DNA of 64,000 nucleotides from Plantibacter elymi (nom. nud.) (GTDB lineage: Bacteria > Actinomycetota > Actinomycetes > Actinomycetales > Microbacteriaceae): contig NZ_FXWJ01000004.1 of NCBI RefSeq assembly GCF_900177795.1, positions 124,001 to 188,000 on the forward strand, in the 5' to 3' direction. Shown piece by piece: positions 8,185 to 16,574 of the stretch. Numbering within the stretch: position 1 is the stretch's first letter; each line of letters starts with the position of its first letter. The position numbers and the translations under genes were made by a program. A model generated the notes under the pieces. It saw only the letters and a program-made list of their open reading frames with translations. It made no database searches and was not told the origin of the DNA.

Positions 8185-9335
8185 CCGGGCTCCTGATCCA
8201 CTCCGCCACCAAGGTCGACGTCGACGGCCACCAGGACGCCTTCTGGCTGCACGCGGTCGACGGTGTCATCCGCTCCACCGGCACCGGCGACGACTGGCGG
8301 TCCGTCCCCGTCGGCGACGACGCATCCGTCGTCGACGCACACGGCGGCCATCTCACGCCAGGGTTCATCGACCTCCACGTCCACGGCGGTGGGGGGTCGT
8401 CATTCGACGACGGACGCGACGCCATCGGACGCGCGCTCGCGGCGCACCGGGCACACGGGACCACGAGAACGCTCATCAGTCTCGTCTCGAACCCGGTCGA
8501 CGCCCTCGTCGCGAGCCTCGAGGGGATCGCCGACCTCGTCGCCGAGGATCCCCTGGTCCTCGGAGCCCACCTCGAAGGCCCGTTCCTCTCACCGGTCAAG
8601 AAGGGCGCGCACGACCCCGGTGCGCTCATCGACCCGAGCCCGGCGGTCGTCGAACGCCTCATCGACGCGAGCCGAGGCACGCTCCGGCAGATCACGATCG
8701 CTCCCGAGCTGCCGAACGCACTCGAGGCCATCCAGGTCCTCGTCGAGGCCGGCGTCATCGTCGCCGTGGGGCACACGGACGCCGACGAGGCATTGACGAA
8801 GACGGCGTTCGACCTCGGTGCCCGACTCGTCACCCACGTCTTCAACGCGATGAACGGGATCCACCACCGCGCGCCAGGACCGATCATCGCCTCCTTCGCC
8901 GACGAGCGGGTCACGGTCGAGCTCATCCTCGACGGCGAACACGTGCACCCCGACGTCGCCAAGCTCGCCTTCGAGCAGGCCCCGGGCCGCGTCGCACTCA
9001 TCACCGACGCGATGGCCGCAGCCGGGTCCTCGGACGGCCGTTACCTCCTGGGAGCGCTCGAGGTCCAGGTGACGGACGGTCTGGCGCGGCTCGTGGAAGG
9101 CGACTCGATCGCCGGTTCCACGCTGACGCTCGACCGGGCGCTCCGACTCGCCGTCGCGAGCGGTGTCGCGGCGGACGCGGCGGTCGGTGCCCTCACGAGC
9201 ACCCCGGCCCGTGTCCTCGGCCTCGCCGACCGCTTCGGACGGCTGGCCCCGGGATACGCCGCGGACGCCGTCCTCCTCGACCACCAGTGGAACGTCCAGG
9301 CGGTCTGGGCCGACGGATCAGCCCTGCCGCGATGA
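8181..9335 (+). CDS. nagA: N-acetylglucosamine-6-phosphate deacetylase
   Basis: Removes acetate from GlcNAc-6-phosphate to give glucosamine-6-phosphate, the step before NagB. Amidohydrolase fold, 384 residues. Metal and catalytic positions are visible: HVH at 66-68, Glu132 in HLEGPF, His198 in VGHTDA, His219 in THVFNAM and the catalytic Asp276 in ITDAMAAAG. ATGA overlap with the upstream membrane-protein gene and again with the downstream oxidase shows translational coupling. nagB lies 11 kb away on the other strand, so the pathway is split over loci. Confidence 0.95.
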   Translation: MTGLLIHSATKVDVDGHQDAFWLHAVDGVIRSTGTGDDWRSVPVGDDASVVDAHGGHLTPGFIDLHVHGGGGSSFDDGRDAIGRALAAHRAHGTTRTLISLVSNPVDALVASLEGIADLVAEDPLVLGAHLEGPFLSPVKKGAHDPGALIDPSPAVVERLIDASRGTLRQITIAPELPNALEAIQVLVEAGVIVAVGHTDADEALTKTAFDLGARLVTHVFNAMNGIHHRAPGPIIASFADERVTVELILDGEHVHPDVAKLAFEQAPGRVALITDAMAAAGSSDGRYLLGALEVQVTDGLARLVEGDSIAGSTLTLDRALRLAVASGVAADAAVGALTSTPARVLGLADRFGRLAPGYAADAVLLDHQWNVQAVWADGSALPR

Positions 9336-10693
9336 CGACGCAGACCGTCCTCGACGCCCTCCGTGACGCCCTCGGCGACGCGGTCTCGACGACGGACGCC
9401 GTCCTCGCGGACGCACGGTCCGACAAATCGGGTCACGTGTCCGACGCCCCACCGATCGCCGTGGTCTCCGCGCGCTCCATCGCAAACGTCCAGACGGTGA
9501 TGCGGATCGCCACCGCGACCGGGACGCCGGTCGTGACGCGCGGCGCCGGTACCGGACTGGCCGGCGGCGCGCTCGGCGGCGCGGGCGAGATCGTCCTGTC
9601 GACGCTCCAGATGCAGCGCGTCCTCGAGATCAACGAACCCGACCTCCTCGCGGTGGTCGAACCAGGCATCATCAACGGCGCCTTCAACGACCTCCTGCTC
9701 GCCAGAGGGCTCTGGTTCGCGCCCGACCCGGCGAGCCGCGCGATCTCGACCGTCGGTGGGAACATCGCGACCGGTGCCGGCGGCCTGCTCTGCGCCAAGT
9801 ACGGCGTGACGCGCGACGCCGTCCTCGCCCTCAAGGTGGTGCTGGCCGACGGACGGCTCATCAGCGTCGGGCACCGGAGCGTGAAGGGGGTCACCGGCCT
9901 CGACCTCACGAGTCTCATGGTCGGCTCCGAGGGCGTCCTCGGCGTCATCGTCGAGGCGACCGTCCGCATCCGGCGCGTGACGCCGGGCACCGTCGCGACC
10001 ATCGCCGGGTACTTCCCGAGCGTGGTCTCGGCAGCGGAGGCCACCGCCGCCGTCACCGCATCCGGTGTCCAGCCGTCGATCATGGAGCTGCTCGACCCCG
10101 TCGCGCTCGTCGCCGTGCACCGCTACCTGCAGCTGCCGACCCCCACCAGCGGCGAGGCGCACGTCGTGATCCAGACCGACGGCCCGAACGCCGAGGCGGA
10201 GGCCGCCGCGATCCTCGAGGTGCTCCACGCCCGCGGCGGGCGTGCCGAGATGTCCACCGACCACGCGACGGGTGAGCATCTGTTGGCCGTCCGCCGCGCC
10301 CTGCATCCCTCGCTCGAGCAGTTCGGCACGCCGCTCATCGAGGACGTGTCGGTCCCCCGCAGCCAGTTGGCGGCGATGTTCACGGCGATCGGCGAGATCG
10401 AGCGCCGGTACGGCATCTCCATCCCCACGGTCGCGCACGCGGGCGACGGCAACCTCCACCCGAACTTCGTCTTCGAGGGTGTCGAGGTACCAGACCTCAT
10501 CTGGCAGGCCGCCGACGACCTCTTCACCACCGCGCTGCGGCTCGGCGGCACCCTCACCGGCGAGCATGGCATCGGCCTGCTCAAGAAGCGCTGGCTCGGC
10601 GACGAGCTCGGCGAGGATCAGCTCGCGCTCCAGCACGGGATCAAGCGGCTGTTCGACCCGGAGAACCTCCTCAACCCGGGCAAGATGTTCTGA
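9332..10693 (+). CDS. FAD-linked oxidase, GlcD-type (glycolate or D-lactate dehydrogenase)
   Basis: Oxidises a 2-hydroxy acid with FAD; 453 residues. The N-terminal PCMH-type FAD domain shows RGAGTGLAGGAL and the STVGGNIATGAGG loop; the C-terminal FAD-oxidase cap contains VAHAGDGNLHPN and TGEHGIGLLKKRW, which are the GlcD/D-LDH signatures. Glycolate and D-lactate cannot be separated from sequence, and no glcE/glcF partners follow. Start ATG overlaps the nagA stop (ATGA). It is the last gene before a convergent junction with mtlD that carries a long inverted repeat. Confidence 0.88.
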   Translation: MTTQTVLDALRDALGDAVSTTDAVLADARSDKSGHVSDAPPIAVVSARSIANVQTVMRIATATGTPVVTRGAGTGLAGGALGGAGEIVLSTLQMQRVLEINEPDLLAVVEPGIINGAFNDLLLARGLWFAPDPASRAISTVGGNIATGAGGLLCAKYGVTRDAVLALKVVLADGRLISVGHRSVKGVTGLDLTSLMVGSEGVLGVIVEATVRIRRVTPGTVATIAGYFPSVVSAAEATAAVTASGVQPSIMELLDPVALVAVHRYLQLPTPTSGEAHVVIQTDGPNAEAEAAAILEVLHARGGRAEMSTDHATGEHLLAVRRALHPSLEQFGTPLIEDVSVPRSQLAAMFTAIGEIERRYGISIPTVAHAGDGNLHPNFVFEGVEVPDLIWQAADDLFTTALRLGGTLTGEHGIGLLKKRWLGDELGEDQLALQHGIKRLFDPENLLNPGKMF

Positions 10694-10694
10694 A

Positions 10695-10808
10695 GCCCTT
10701 CGACAGGCTCAGGGACCCGAATGGGGCGCGCTCAGGGGCCGGAGACCGGCCGGGAAACGGCGACAGGCCCAGGGTCCGGAGATCCGGTCCCTGAGCCTGT
10801 CGAAGGGC
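10695..10808. repeat. Inverted pair of CCCTGAGCCTGTCGAAGGG elements at glcD/mtlD junction
   Basis: The element is present in inverse at 10695-10718 and directly at 10786-10808, about 67 bp apart; a degraded partial copy lies between (around 10761-10777). The two arms can fold into a stem of about 22 bp. It fills the space between two convergent genes and may serve as a two-way terminator. Related elements occur at 18534 and 50725. Confidence 0.85.
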
Positions 10809-10809
10809 G

Positions 10810-11964
10810 TTACGCGAGCGATGCCTGTCGGGCGACGACCTGCGCGAGAACCGCAGGAGCCAGCGGGTGCTCGGGGGCGAGCCCGGTGACCTCCTCGACG
10901 AAGGTGCCCGGAGCGAGCTCGTGGAGCTTCGCCTGCAGATGGACACTCTGCTCGTCGTCGGCGACGTCGAACTCGAGCGCGGCACCGATGGCCGAGACCA
11001 GTGCGTCGTGGGCCATGCCGCGCTCCGCCAGCTCGGCGGCGGGTCCGATGAACCGCTCGGTCCGGCTCAGCTTGCGCAGCGGCTGCCGACCGACGCGCTC
11101 GACGGTGTCGGGCAGGTGCACGTTCGCGAAGCGACGGAGGATCGTCTCGCGGTACTCGCGTTGCGCGTCGACGTCGAGCCCGTGCTTGGCGACGAGCAGC
11201 GCGGAGGTCTCCTCCAGCACCGCACCGACGGCTACGGCAATCGACGGCTCGGCGAGCGCTTCGGCGATGGTCCCGATACCGGCGCGCGCACCGAAGTAGG
11301 CGACGGAGGCGTGGCCGGTGTTCACGGTGAAGAGCTTCCGCTCGATGTACGGCGCGAGCTCCTCGACGAAGTGGGCACCGGGGATCGACGGCAGCGAGCC
11401 GTTGAACGCCGGGGTCTCGATCGCCCACTCGTAGAACGTCTCGACCGTCACGTCGATGCCCTGCCCGGCGGGCTGGCCCGGGACGATGCGGTCCACGGCC
11501 GTGTTCGCGAACACGGCCCGGGTCGACAGCGACGCCCAGGCCTCGTCGCCGACCGCCTGGCGCACCTCGGTGGCGAGCAGGTCGGTGGCGTTGATCGCGT
11601 TCTCGCAGGCCATGACCGCGAGCGGAGCGGCGTCGGCCGGACGGGCGGCGATCCCCCGAGCGATGACCGGAGCGACGAAGCGCAGGATGGTCGGCCCGAC
11701 GGCGGTGGTCACCACGTCGGCGGTGGCGATCTCCTGGACCAGGGCCTCCTCGTCGGTGGCACTGTTGACCGCGCGGAACCCGGTGACGACCGTGTCCTTC
11801 GCGCCGTCGCCCACCTCGTGCACCGTGTAGCTGTCGGCCGCGGCGATCGCATCGATGAGCTCGGCGTTGACGTCCGCGAAGACGACCTCGTAGCCCCCCT
11901 CGTGGAGGAGCAGGCCGACGAAGCCGCGCCCGATGTTGCCGGCGCCGAAGTGGACGGCTCGCAT
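10810..11964 (-). CDS. mtlD: Mannitol-1-phosphate 5-dehydrogenase
   Basis: Oxidises mannitol-1-phosphate to fructose-6-phosphate with NAD; cytosolic. The 384-residue product begins with the nucleotide-binding motif [15 protein letters not shown], followed by FADVN, and carries the family segments [11 protein letters not shown] and [16 protein letters not shown]. The ATG at 11964 overlaps the stop of the IIA gene (TGATG); the GTG one codon upstream is possible. Last gene of the mannitol PTS operon, after the enzyme that makes its substrate. Confidence 0.95.
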   Translation of the reverse strand: MRAVHFGAGNIGRGFVGLLLHEGGYEVVFADVNAELIDAIAAADSYTVHEVGDGAKDTVVTGFRAVNSATDEEALVQEIATADVVTTAVGPTILRFVAPVIARGIAARPADAAPLAVMACENAINATDLLATEVRQAVGDEAWASLSTRAVFANTAVDRIVPGQPAGQGIDVTVETFYEWAIETPAFNGSLPSIPGAHFVEELAPYIERKLFTVNTGHASVAYFGARAGIGTIAEALAEPSIAVAVGAVLEETSALLVAKHGLDVDAQREYRETILRRFANVHLPDTVERVGRQPLRKLSRTERFIGPAAELAERGMAHDALVSAIGAALEFDVADDEQSVHLQAKLHELAPGTFVEEVTGLAPEHPLAPAVLAQVVARQASLA

Positions 11965-12398
11965 CACTCGTTGACCTCGCTCAGGAGCGCGTAGAGCTCC
12001 TCAGGCGTCTCGGCAGCGAGCAGCTTGGCGACCTCGTCGTCCTCGGAGAAGATGATGGCGATCTTGGAGAGGATCTCCATGTGCCCGCCGTCCTTGCCGG
12101 CGATGCCGACGACGAAGCGGACCTCGTCGCCGTCCCAGTCGATGGGGGTCTCGTAGCGGGTGAACGACAGGGCGGAATCGCGGACCGCCTCCTTCGCGTC
12201 GTTCGTCCCGTGCGGGATGGCGAGGAGGTTGCCCATGTAGGTCGACACGGACTGCTCGCGGGCGAGCATGGCCTCGAAGTACTCGTCGGTCACGGCGCCG
12301 GCCGCTTCGAGGGCGTCGGCAGCGCGGCGGATGGCCTCCTCCTGCGTCACCGTCCCGGTGACGATGGTGATCCGATCCTGGGTCAGTACCTGCGACAT
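11964..12398 (-). CDS. mtlF: PTS mannitol-specific EIIA component
   Basis: Accepts phosphate from HPr and passes it to the IIB domain of MtlA. 144 residues, the usual size of a free EIIA of the mannitol/fructose family. The phosphorylated histidine is His63 in LLAIPHGT. It is separated from mtlA by 118 bp that hold a strong hairpin, and its stop overlaps mtlD. A separate IIA with an MtlA IICB protein is the Gram-positive arrangement. Confidence 0.94.
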   Translation of the reverse strand: MSQVLTQDRITIVTGTVTQEEAIRRAADALEAAGAVTDEYFEAMLAREQSVSTYMGNLLAIPHGTNDAKEAVRDSALSFTRYETPIDWDGDEVRFVVGIAGKDGGHMEILSKIAIIFSEDDEVAKLLAAETPEELYALLSEVNE

Positions 12399-12471
12399 GT
12401 CTTCCTCTGCATTCGTCGTGCGGGGCTCCGCCGGTGCGGTCCGGAGCCGGATGAAGGGCGGTGGATGGAGC

Positions 12472-12504
12472 CCCGGGGCGCACGCCCTTCGCGTGCGCCC
12501 CGGG
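12472..12504 (-). terminator. Strong hairpin between mtlA and mtlF
   Basis: Fourteen-bp perfect arms (12472-12485 and 12491-12504, starting CCCGGGGCGC) around a 5-nt loop, 13 nt after the mtlA stop and about 75 nt before mtlF. No U-tract. It could be an attenuating terminator or an mRNA 3'-end stabiliser that lowers mtlF-mtlD relative to mtlA. Confidence 0.7.
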
Positions 12505-12516
12505 ATCGTTCCGTTG

Positions 12517-14103
12517 CTAGTGTGCTCCCTCTCCGCGGAGCAACTCCACCACTTCGTCGTACTTCGGAGAGTTCATGAAGTTGTCGACCGACATGTGCAC
12601 GGCACTCGGGGTCTTCTCCTTCGCGCGCTCCGTCAGCTCGCGCTGGGTGATGACGAGGTCGACGTCGTCGGCGAGGTTCGCGATCGCCTTGTTCGTGACG
12701 GTGATCTCGTCGATGCCGGCCTTCTTGATCTTGTTGCGGAGCACCGAGGCGCCCATCGCACTCGAACCCATACCGGCATCGCACGCGAAGACGATGTTGC
12801 GGATCGGTCCGCGCTCGAGCGTCGTGACGACGCCCTCGTCGACGACGTCAGCTCCGGCTGCGGCGCTTCCGGCGGAGAGGTTGCCGAGCACGCTCGACTT
12901 CTTGCCCTTGGCGGCTTCGGTCGCGGCGACGGCGGCCGAGAGGTCACCGGCGTTCTCGTTCTCGAGGTCGCGCTTCCGGCTGGCCCGCAGGATGATCGCG
13001 GAGATCGCGAACGAGACGGCTGCTGCGACGATGACCGACAGGATCACGCCGAAGTAGCTGTCGGGTGCCGTCTGGATGAGCACGGCGATGATGCTGCCGG
13101 GCGAAGCAGGGGCGCGGAGACCCGTGTTGAACGCGACGTTCGTCGCCACACCGGCCATGCCGCCACCGATCGCGGCCAGGACCAGCATCGGCTTCATGAG
13201 CACGTACGGGAAGTAGATCTCGTGGATGCCACCGAAGAACTGGATGATGACGGCGCCGGGAGCCGACGCCTTCGCGAGACCGATGCCGAAGAAGCAGAAC
13301 GCGAGCAGGATGCCGAGGCCCGGACCGGGGTTCGCCTCGAGGAGGAACAGGATGGACTTGCCGGTCTCCTCGGACTGCTGGACACCGAGCGGGGTCAGCA
13401 CACCGTGGTTGATGGCGTTGTTGAGGAAGAGGATCTTGCCCGGCTCGATGAAGATGCTCGCGATCGGCAGGAGCGAGTTGGCGACGAGCCAGTCGACGAT
13501 GCCCTCGAGGAAGCTGCTGAGCGCGGTGACGATCGGGGCGATGCCGTAGAACCCGCCGATGGCGAGGAGGGCTCCGAGGATACCCGCGGAGAAGTTGTTG
13601 ACCAGCATCTCGAAGCCGGCCTTGATCTTGCCGTCCCAGATCCGGTCCACCTGCTTCATGAGCCACGCGGCGAGCGGGCCCATGATCATCGCACCGATGA
13701 ACATCGGGATCGCGCTGCCGACGATGACGCCCATGGTCGCGATGGAGGCGACGACGCCGCCACGCTCACCGTAGATCATGCGGCCACCGGTGTTCGCGAT
13801 GAGCAGCGGGAGCAGGTACGTGATCATCGGGCCGACGAGCCCGACGTACTGCGGGAAGGTCGTGCCGTCGTCGGCCTGCGCGAGTGCCGTCGCGGCACCC
13901 TGCCAGCCGATGAGGTCGGCGTTGCCGAAGCCGCCGAGCACGCCGTTCGGGAGCCAGCCGGTGGCGATGAAGAACGCGGTGATGAGGCCCCAGGCGATGA
14001 AGGCCGCGATGTTCGGCATGACCATGCCGGAGAGGAAGGTGCCGAATCGCTGAACGCCGACTCGTGCACCTCCCGGCTTCTTGGGAGTAGACGTCGTTGT
14101 CAT
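12517..14103 (-). CDS. mtlA: PTS mannitol-specific EIICB component
   Basis: Membrane permease that imports and phosphorylates mannitol. 528 residues: IIC membrane domain at about 15-375 with the sugar-binding GGIHEIYFP motif (291-299), a linker, and a IIB domain at about 433-528 with the phosphorylated Cys441 in FACDAGMGSSAMG. The fused IIA domain of the E. coli protein is absent and encoded by mtlF. The start ATG at 14103 overlaps the ptsI stop (ATGA) and has GAGG about 8 nt upstream. An upstream in-frame extension of about 100 residues is low complexity and lies inside ptsI, so it is not used. Confidence 0.95.
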   Translation of the reverse strand: MTTTSTPKKPGGARVGVQRFGTFLSGMVMPNIAAFIAWGLITAFFIATGWLPNGVLGGFGNADLIGWQGAATALAQADDGTTFPQYVGLVGPMITYLLPLLIANTGGRMIYGERGGVVASIATMGVIVGSAIPMFIGAMIMGPLAAWLMKQVDRIWDGKIKAGFEMLVNNFSAGILGALLAIGGFYGIAPIVTALSSFLEGIVDWLVANSLLPIASIFIEPGKILFLNNAINHGVLTPLGVQQSEETGKSILFLLEANPGPGLGILLAFCFFGIGLAKASAPGAVIIQFFGGIHEIYFPYVLMKPMLVLAAIGGGMAGVATNVAFNTGLRAPASPGSIIAVLIQTAPDSYFGVILSVIVAAAVSFAISAIILRASRKRDLENENAGDLSAAVAATEAAKGKKSSVLGNLSAGSAAAGADVVDEGVVTTLERGPIRNIVFACDAGMGSSAMGASVLRNKIKKAGIDEITVTNKAIANLADDVDLVITQRELTERAKEKTPSAVHMSVDNFMNSPKYDEVVELLRGEGAH

Positions 14104-15779
14104 GATGATGTTGCCTCTTTCATTTCGGGAGTCGTTGCAGCGGTGGCCGCTGCCCTGGCTTCGGCCGCACCGTCGGCGGCCAATGCTGCTGCCGCGATGC
14201 GCCGGGCATCGTCGAGCGTGTACTGCTGGAGGGAGTGACGGACGTCGGCGAGCGCCGACGGTGACATGGACAGGGTGGTGGCGCCGAGTCCGACGAGGAC
14301 GACGGCGAGGAGCGGGTCGGCGGCTGCTTCGCCGCAGATGCCGACCGGCTTGCCGTGGTGCTGGCCGGCTTCGCCGACGAGCTGCACGAGACGGAGGACC
14401 GCCGGGTGCCACGGGTCCTGGAACGCACCGACGGAACCGAGCAGGCGGTCCGCGGCGAGCGTGTATTGCGTGAGGTCGTTGGTCCCGATCGACGCGAATC
14501 CGGCGTGGGCGAGGACGCGGTCGGCGAGGAGGGCGCTCGACGGCACCTCCACCATGACACCGGGCGTCTTCAGACCGTACTCGGCGGCGATCGCCATGAA
14601 GTACTTCGTCTCCTCGACGGTCGACACCATCGGGGCCATGACCCAGAGGTCGGCGTCCGTCGCGGCGTCGGCCTGGGCGAGCGCCGTGAGCTGCTCGCGC
14701 AGGATGTCCTCGCTCGCCCGCAGTGCACGGAGGCCGCGGAGTCCGAGCGCCGGGTTGTCCTCGTGCGCGTCGTTCAGGAACGCCAACGGCTTGTCTGCAC
14801 CGGCGTCGAGGACGCGCACGACGACCTTCTGGCCGGGGAAGGCGTTCAGGAGCTTCTCGTAGTGCGCACGCTGCTGCTCGACCGTCGGCGCGAGCGCCTG
14901 GTCGAGGAAGAGGAACTCGGTGCGGAAGAGGCCGACGCCCTCGGCGCCGAGCTCTGCGGCGGCGTCGGCGTGCTCGGCCGAGCCCAGGTTCGCGAGCAGC
15001 GGCACCGGGGTGCCGTCGGCCAACGCACCGGGGACGACCGGTGCGTTCACGAGCGCGAGGCGGTCGGCGATGCGCTGCTCCGTGGCGGCGACGAGCTCGG
15101 GGGTCGGATCGACCGTGACCTCACCGGTTGCCGCGTCGACGACGAGCGTCGTGCCGTCGGTCAGCTCGGCTGCTCCGACGACGCCGACGATCGCGACGAT
15201 CGACTTCTCGCGGGCGAGGATCGCCGTGTGCGAGGTCGGGCCGCCGTCGCTCGTGACGAGGCCGAGGACCAGGTCGAGGTCGAGGAGTGCGGTGTCGGCC
15301 GGCGCGAGGTCGCGGGCGACGAGGATGAACGGGTGGCCGGGCGAGGGGACACCGGGGGCCGGCACGCCCATGAGGTCGGCGATGACCCGCTGCGACACGT
15401 CATCGAGGTCGGCGGCGCGCTCCCCGAGGTAGCCGCCCATCGCGGCGAGCTGGTCGCGGAACGAGGCGAAGGCCGCGTGGACCGCCCACTCGGCGGTCTT
15501 GCCGTCCGCGAGCCGCGTGGCGATCTCCTCGGCGAGGGTCGGGTCCTCCGCCATCATCGCCTGGGCCTCGAGGACGTCACGAGCAGCACCACCGGCAGCG
15601 GCGCCTCGGGCCTCGAGCTCGCGGGCGACCGCGGCGAGCGAGGTGTTCGCGCGCTCGGTCTCGGTCGCGAGGTCGAGGGTGCTGGCGACGTCGGCGGGCG
15701 CGGGGAGCGGGTCGGCCATGCGGGCCACCGGGCCGACGGCGACGCCCTGGCCGATACCGATGCCCTGGAACGCGGTCAT
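14100..15779 (-). CDS. ptsI: PTS enzyme I (phosphoenolpyruvate-protein phosphotransferase)
   Basis: Starts the PTS phosphate relay by transferring phosphate from PEP to HPr. 559 residues, normal length. The active His184 lies in SDGGPTSHTAILAR; the PEP-binding barrel has GLFRTEFLF and the C-terminal GICGEAAADP motif. Start: ATG 15779 gives the usual MTAFQGIGIGQG beginning and lies just after the ptsH stop; an ATG at 15797 would overlap ptsH by 14 nt. No strong ribosome site precedes either, which suggests coupling to ptsH. A general PTS gene inside a mannitol operon suggests that mannitol may be a principal PTS sugar here. Confidence 0.95.
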   Translation of the reverse strand: MTAFQGIGIGQGVAVGPVARMADPLPAPADVASTLDLATETERANTSLAAVARELEARGAAAGGAARDVLEAQAMMAEDPTLAEEIATRLADGKTAEWAVHAAFASFRDQLAAMGGYLGERAADLDDVSQRVIADLMGVPAPGVPSPGHPFILVARDLAPADTALLDLDLVLGLVTSDGGPTSHTAILAREKSIVAIVGVVGAAELTDGTTLVVDAATGEVTVDPTPELVAATEQRIADRLALVNAPVVPGALADGTPVPLLANLGSAEHADAAAELGAEGVGLFRTEFLFLDQALAPTVEQQRAHYEKLLNAFPGQKVVVRVLDAGADKPLAFLNDAHEDNPALGLRGLRALRASEDILREQLTALAQADAATDADLWVMAPMVSTVEETKYFMAIAAEYGLKTPGVMVEVPSSALLADRVLAHAGFASIGTNDLTQYTLAADRLLGSVGAFQDPWHPAVLRLVQLVGEAGQHHGKPVGICGEAAADPLLAVVLVGLGATTLSMSPSALADVRHSLQQYTLDDARRIAAAALAADGAAEARAAATAATTPEMKEATSS

Positions 15780-15783
15780 CGGA

Positions 15784-16059
15784 CTACTGCTCGTCATGGT
15801 CGGTCACCAGGAGCTCGGAGAGCGTGTCGAGGGTGCCCTCGGCTGCGGCGCCCTCGCCGTCGACGGACAGGGTCACGTAGTCGCCGTGCTCGACGGCGAG
15901 CGCGATCACGCCGAGGATGCTCGCCGCGTTGACGGGCTTGCCGCTGCCCTTGGCGATCGTCACCGGGACCCCGGCGTCCTTCGCAGCCTGCGTGAACAGC
16001 TTCGCGGGCCTGGCATGCAGGCCGTGCGACGAGCCGATGCGGACGGTTCGAGTTGCCAT
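15784..16059 (-). CDS. ptsH: HPr phosphocarrier protein
   Basis: Carries phosphate from enzyme I to EIIA proteins. 91 residues. His15 in SSHGLHARPA is the phosphorylation site. The region that holds the regulatory serine in Firmicutes reads NAASILGVIAL, with Ser47 conserved, but no HPr kinase is seen in the window. Stop and downstream ptsI start are 4 nt apart, and the upstream IIB gene ends 4 nt before this start, so all are one transcript. The start ATG follows AGGAGGTAAC-type sequence. Confidence 0.95.
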   Translation of the reverse strand: MATRTVRIGSSHGLHARPAKLFTQAAKDAGVPVTIAKGSGKPVNAASILGVIALAVEHGDYVTLSVDGEGAAAEGTLDTLSELLVTDHDEQ

Positions 16060-16063
16060 GGGG

Positions 16064-16387
16064 TTACCTCCTGGTTGGTGAGTGGATCGAGAGGACGAGT
16101 TCGAGGGCTCGCGCGCCACCCTCGACGCCGAAGACGTCGCCGGGCAGGACGGCGACCGCGGTGCCGGTGGGCTCGGCCGCAGCGCGCAGCGCGGCTTCGT
16201 GGTCGGCGAGGTGGGCGCCGACGAGCAGGACGTCGACACCGTCGAGGGCGATCGTGCCGCTGAGGACCTGCGATTCGGCACCGGCCGCGACGGAGACGTC
16301 GACCGAACGGTCGGCTGCTGCGCGACGCAGGCGTTGGGCCATGAACGTGCTCGACGCACCCGCGCCGCAAATCACCAGGATCTTCAT
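16064..16387 (-). CDS. Orphan PTS EIIB-like protein, lactose/cellobiose type
   Basis: 107 residues with the phosphocysteine loop at the N-terminus (MKILVICGAGASSTFMA, Cys8), typical of lactose/cellobiose-class EIIB proteins. It is the first gene of the mannitol PTS operon although MtlA already contains its own IIB domain, and no lactose-class IIC or IIA is nearby. It may serve a permease encoded elsewhere or act as a phosphorylation-dependent regulator of MtlR (both inference). ATG has AGAAGG 5 nt upstream. Confidence 0.82.
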   Translation of the reverse strand: MKILVICGAGASSTFMAQRLRRAAADRSVDVSVAAGAESQVLSGTIALDGVDVLLVGAHLADHEAALRAAAEPTGTAVAVLPGDVFGVEGGARALELVLSIHSPTRR

Positions 16388-16463
16388 CGAACCTTCTCCA
16401 GAACCGCCGATTGCCTACCTATCCATCATTCCGTCGCACCCCTCGCGGCTCCACCAGAAGCTC

Positions 16464-16479
16464 TTCCGCCGGGGCGGAA
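16464..16479. promoter_or_regulatory. Dyad in the mtl divergent promoter region
   Basis: TTCCGCC (16464-16470), GG, GGCGGAA (16473-16479) is a compact inverted repeat between the PTS operon and mtlR. It may be an MtlR site, but B. subtilis-type MtlR sites look different, so the assignment is weak. Confidence 0.3.
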
Positions 16480-16574
16480 AGGTCGTCGAACGCGCGGAAG
16501 CGGCTGGGAAGGTGGTTGACTCGGTGGAGCGGTTCGCCCGGACCGCGCGACGGCCGACCGACGGAGAGGGCATC

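Noticed and set aside
12268-14238. Long plus-strand open frame (over 650 codons) across mtlA and ptsI
   Set aside because: Antisense to genes with clear families; its composition (Asp, Arg, Glu, Gly-rich) is what high-GC codon bias produces on the opposite strand.
14104-14412. Upstream extension of mtlA by about 100 residues
   Set aside because: It overlaps ptsI out of frame, is Arg/Pro-rich, and MtlA proteins start near the chosen ATG.
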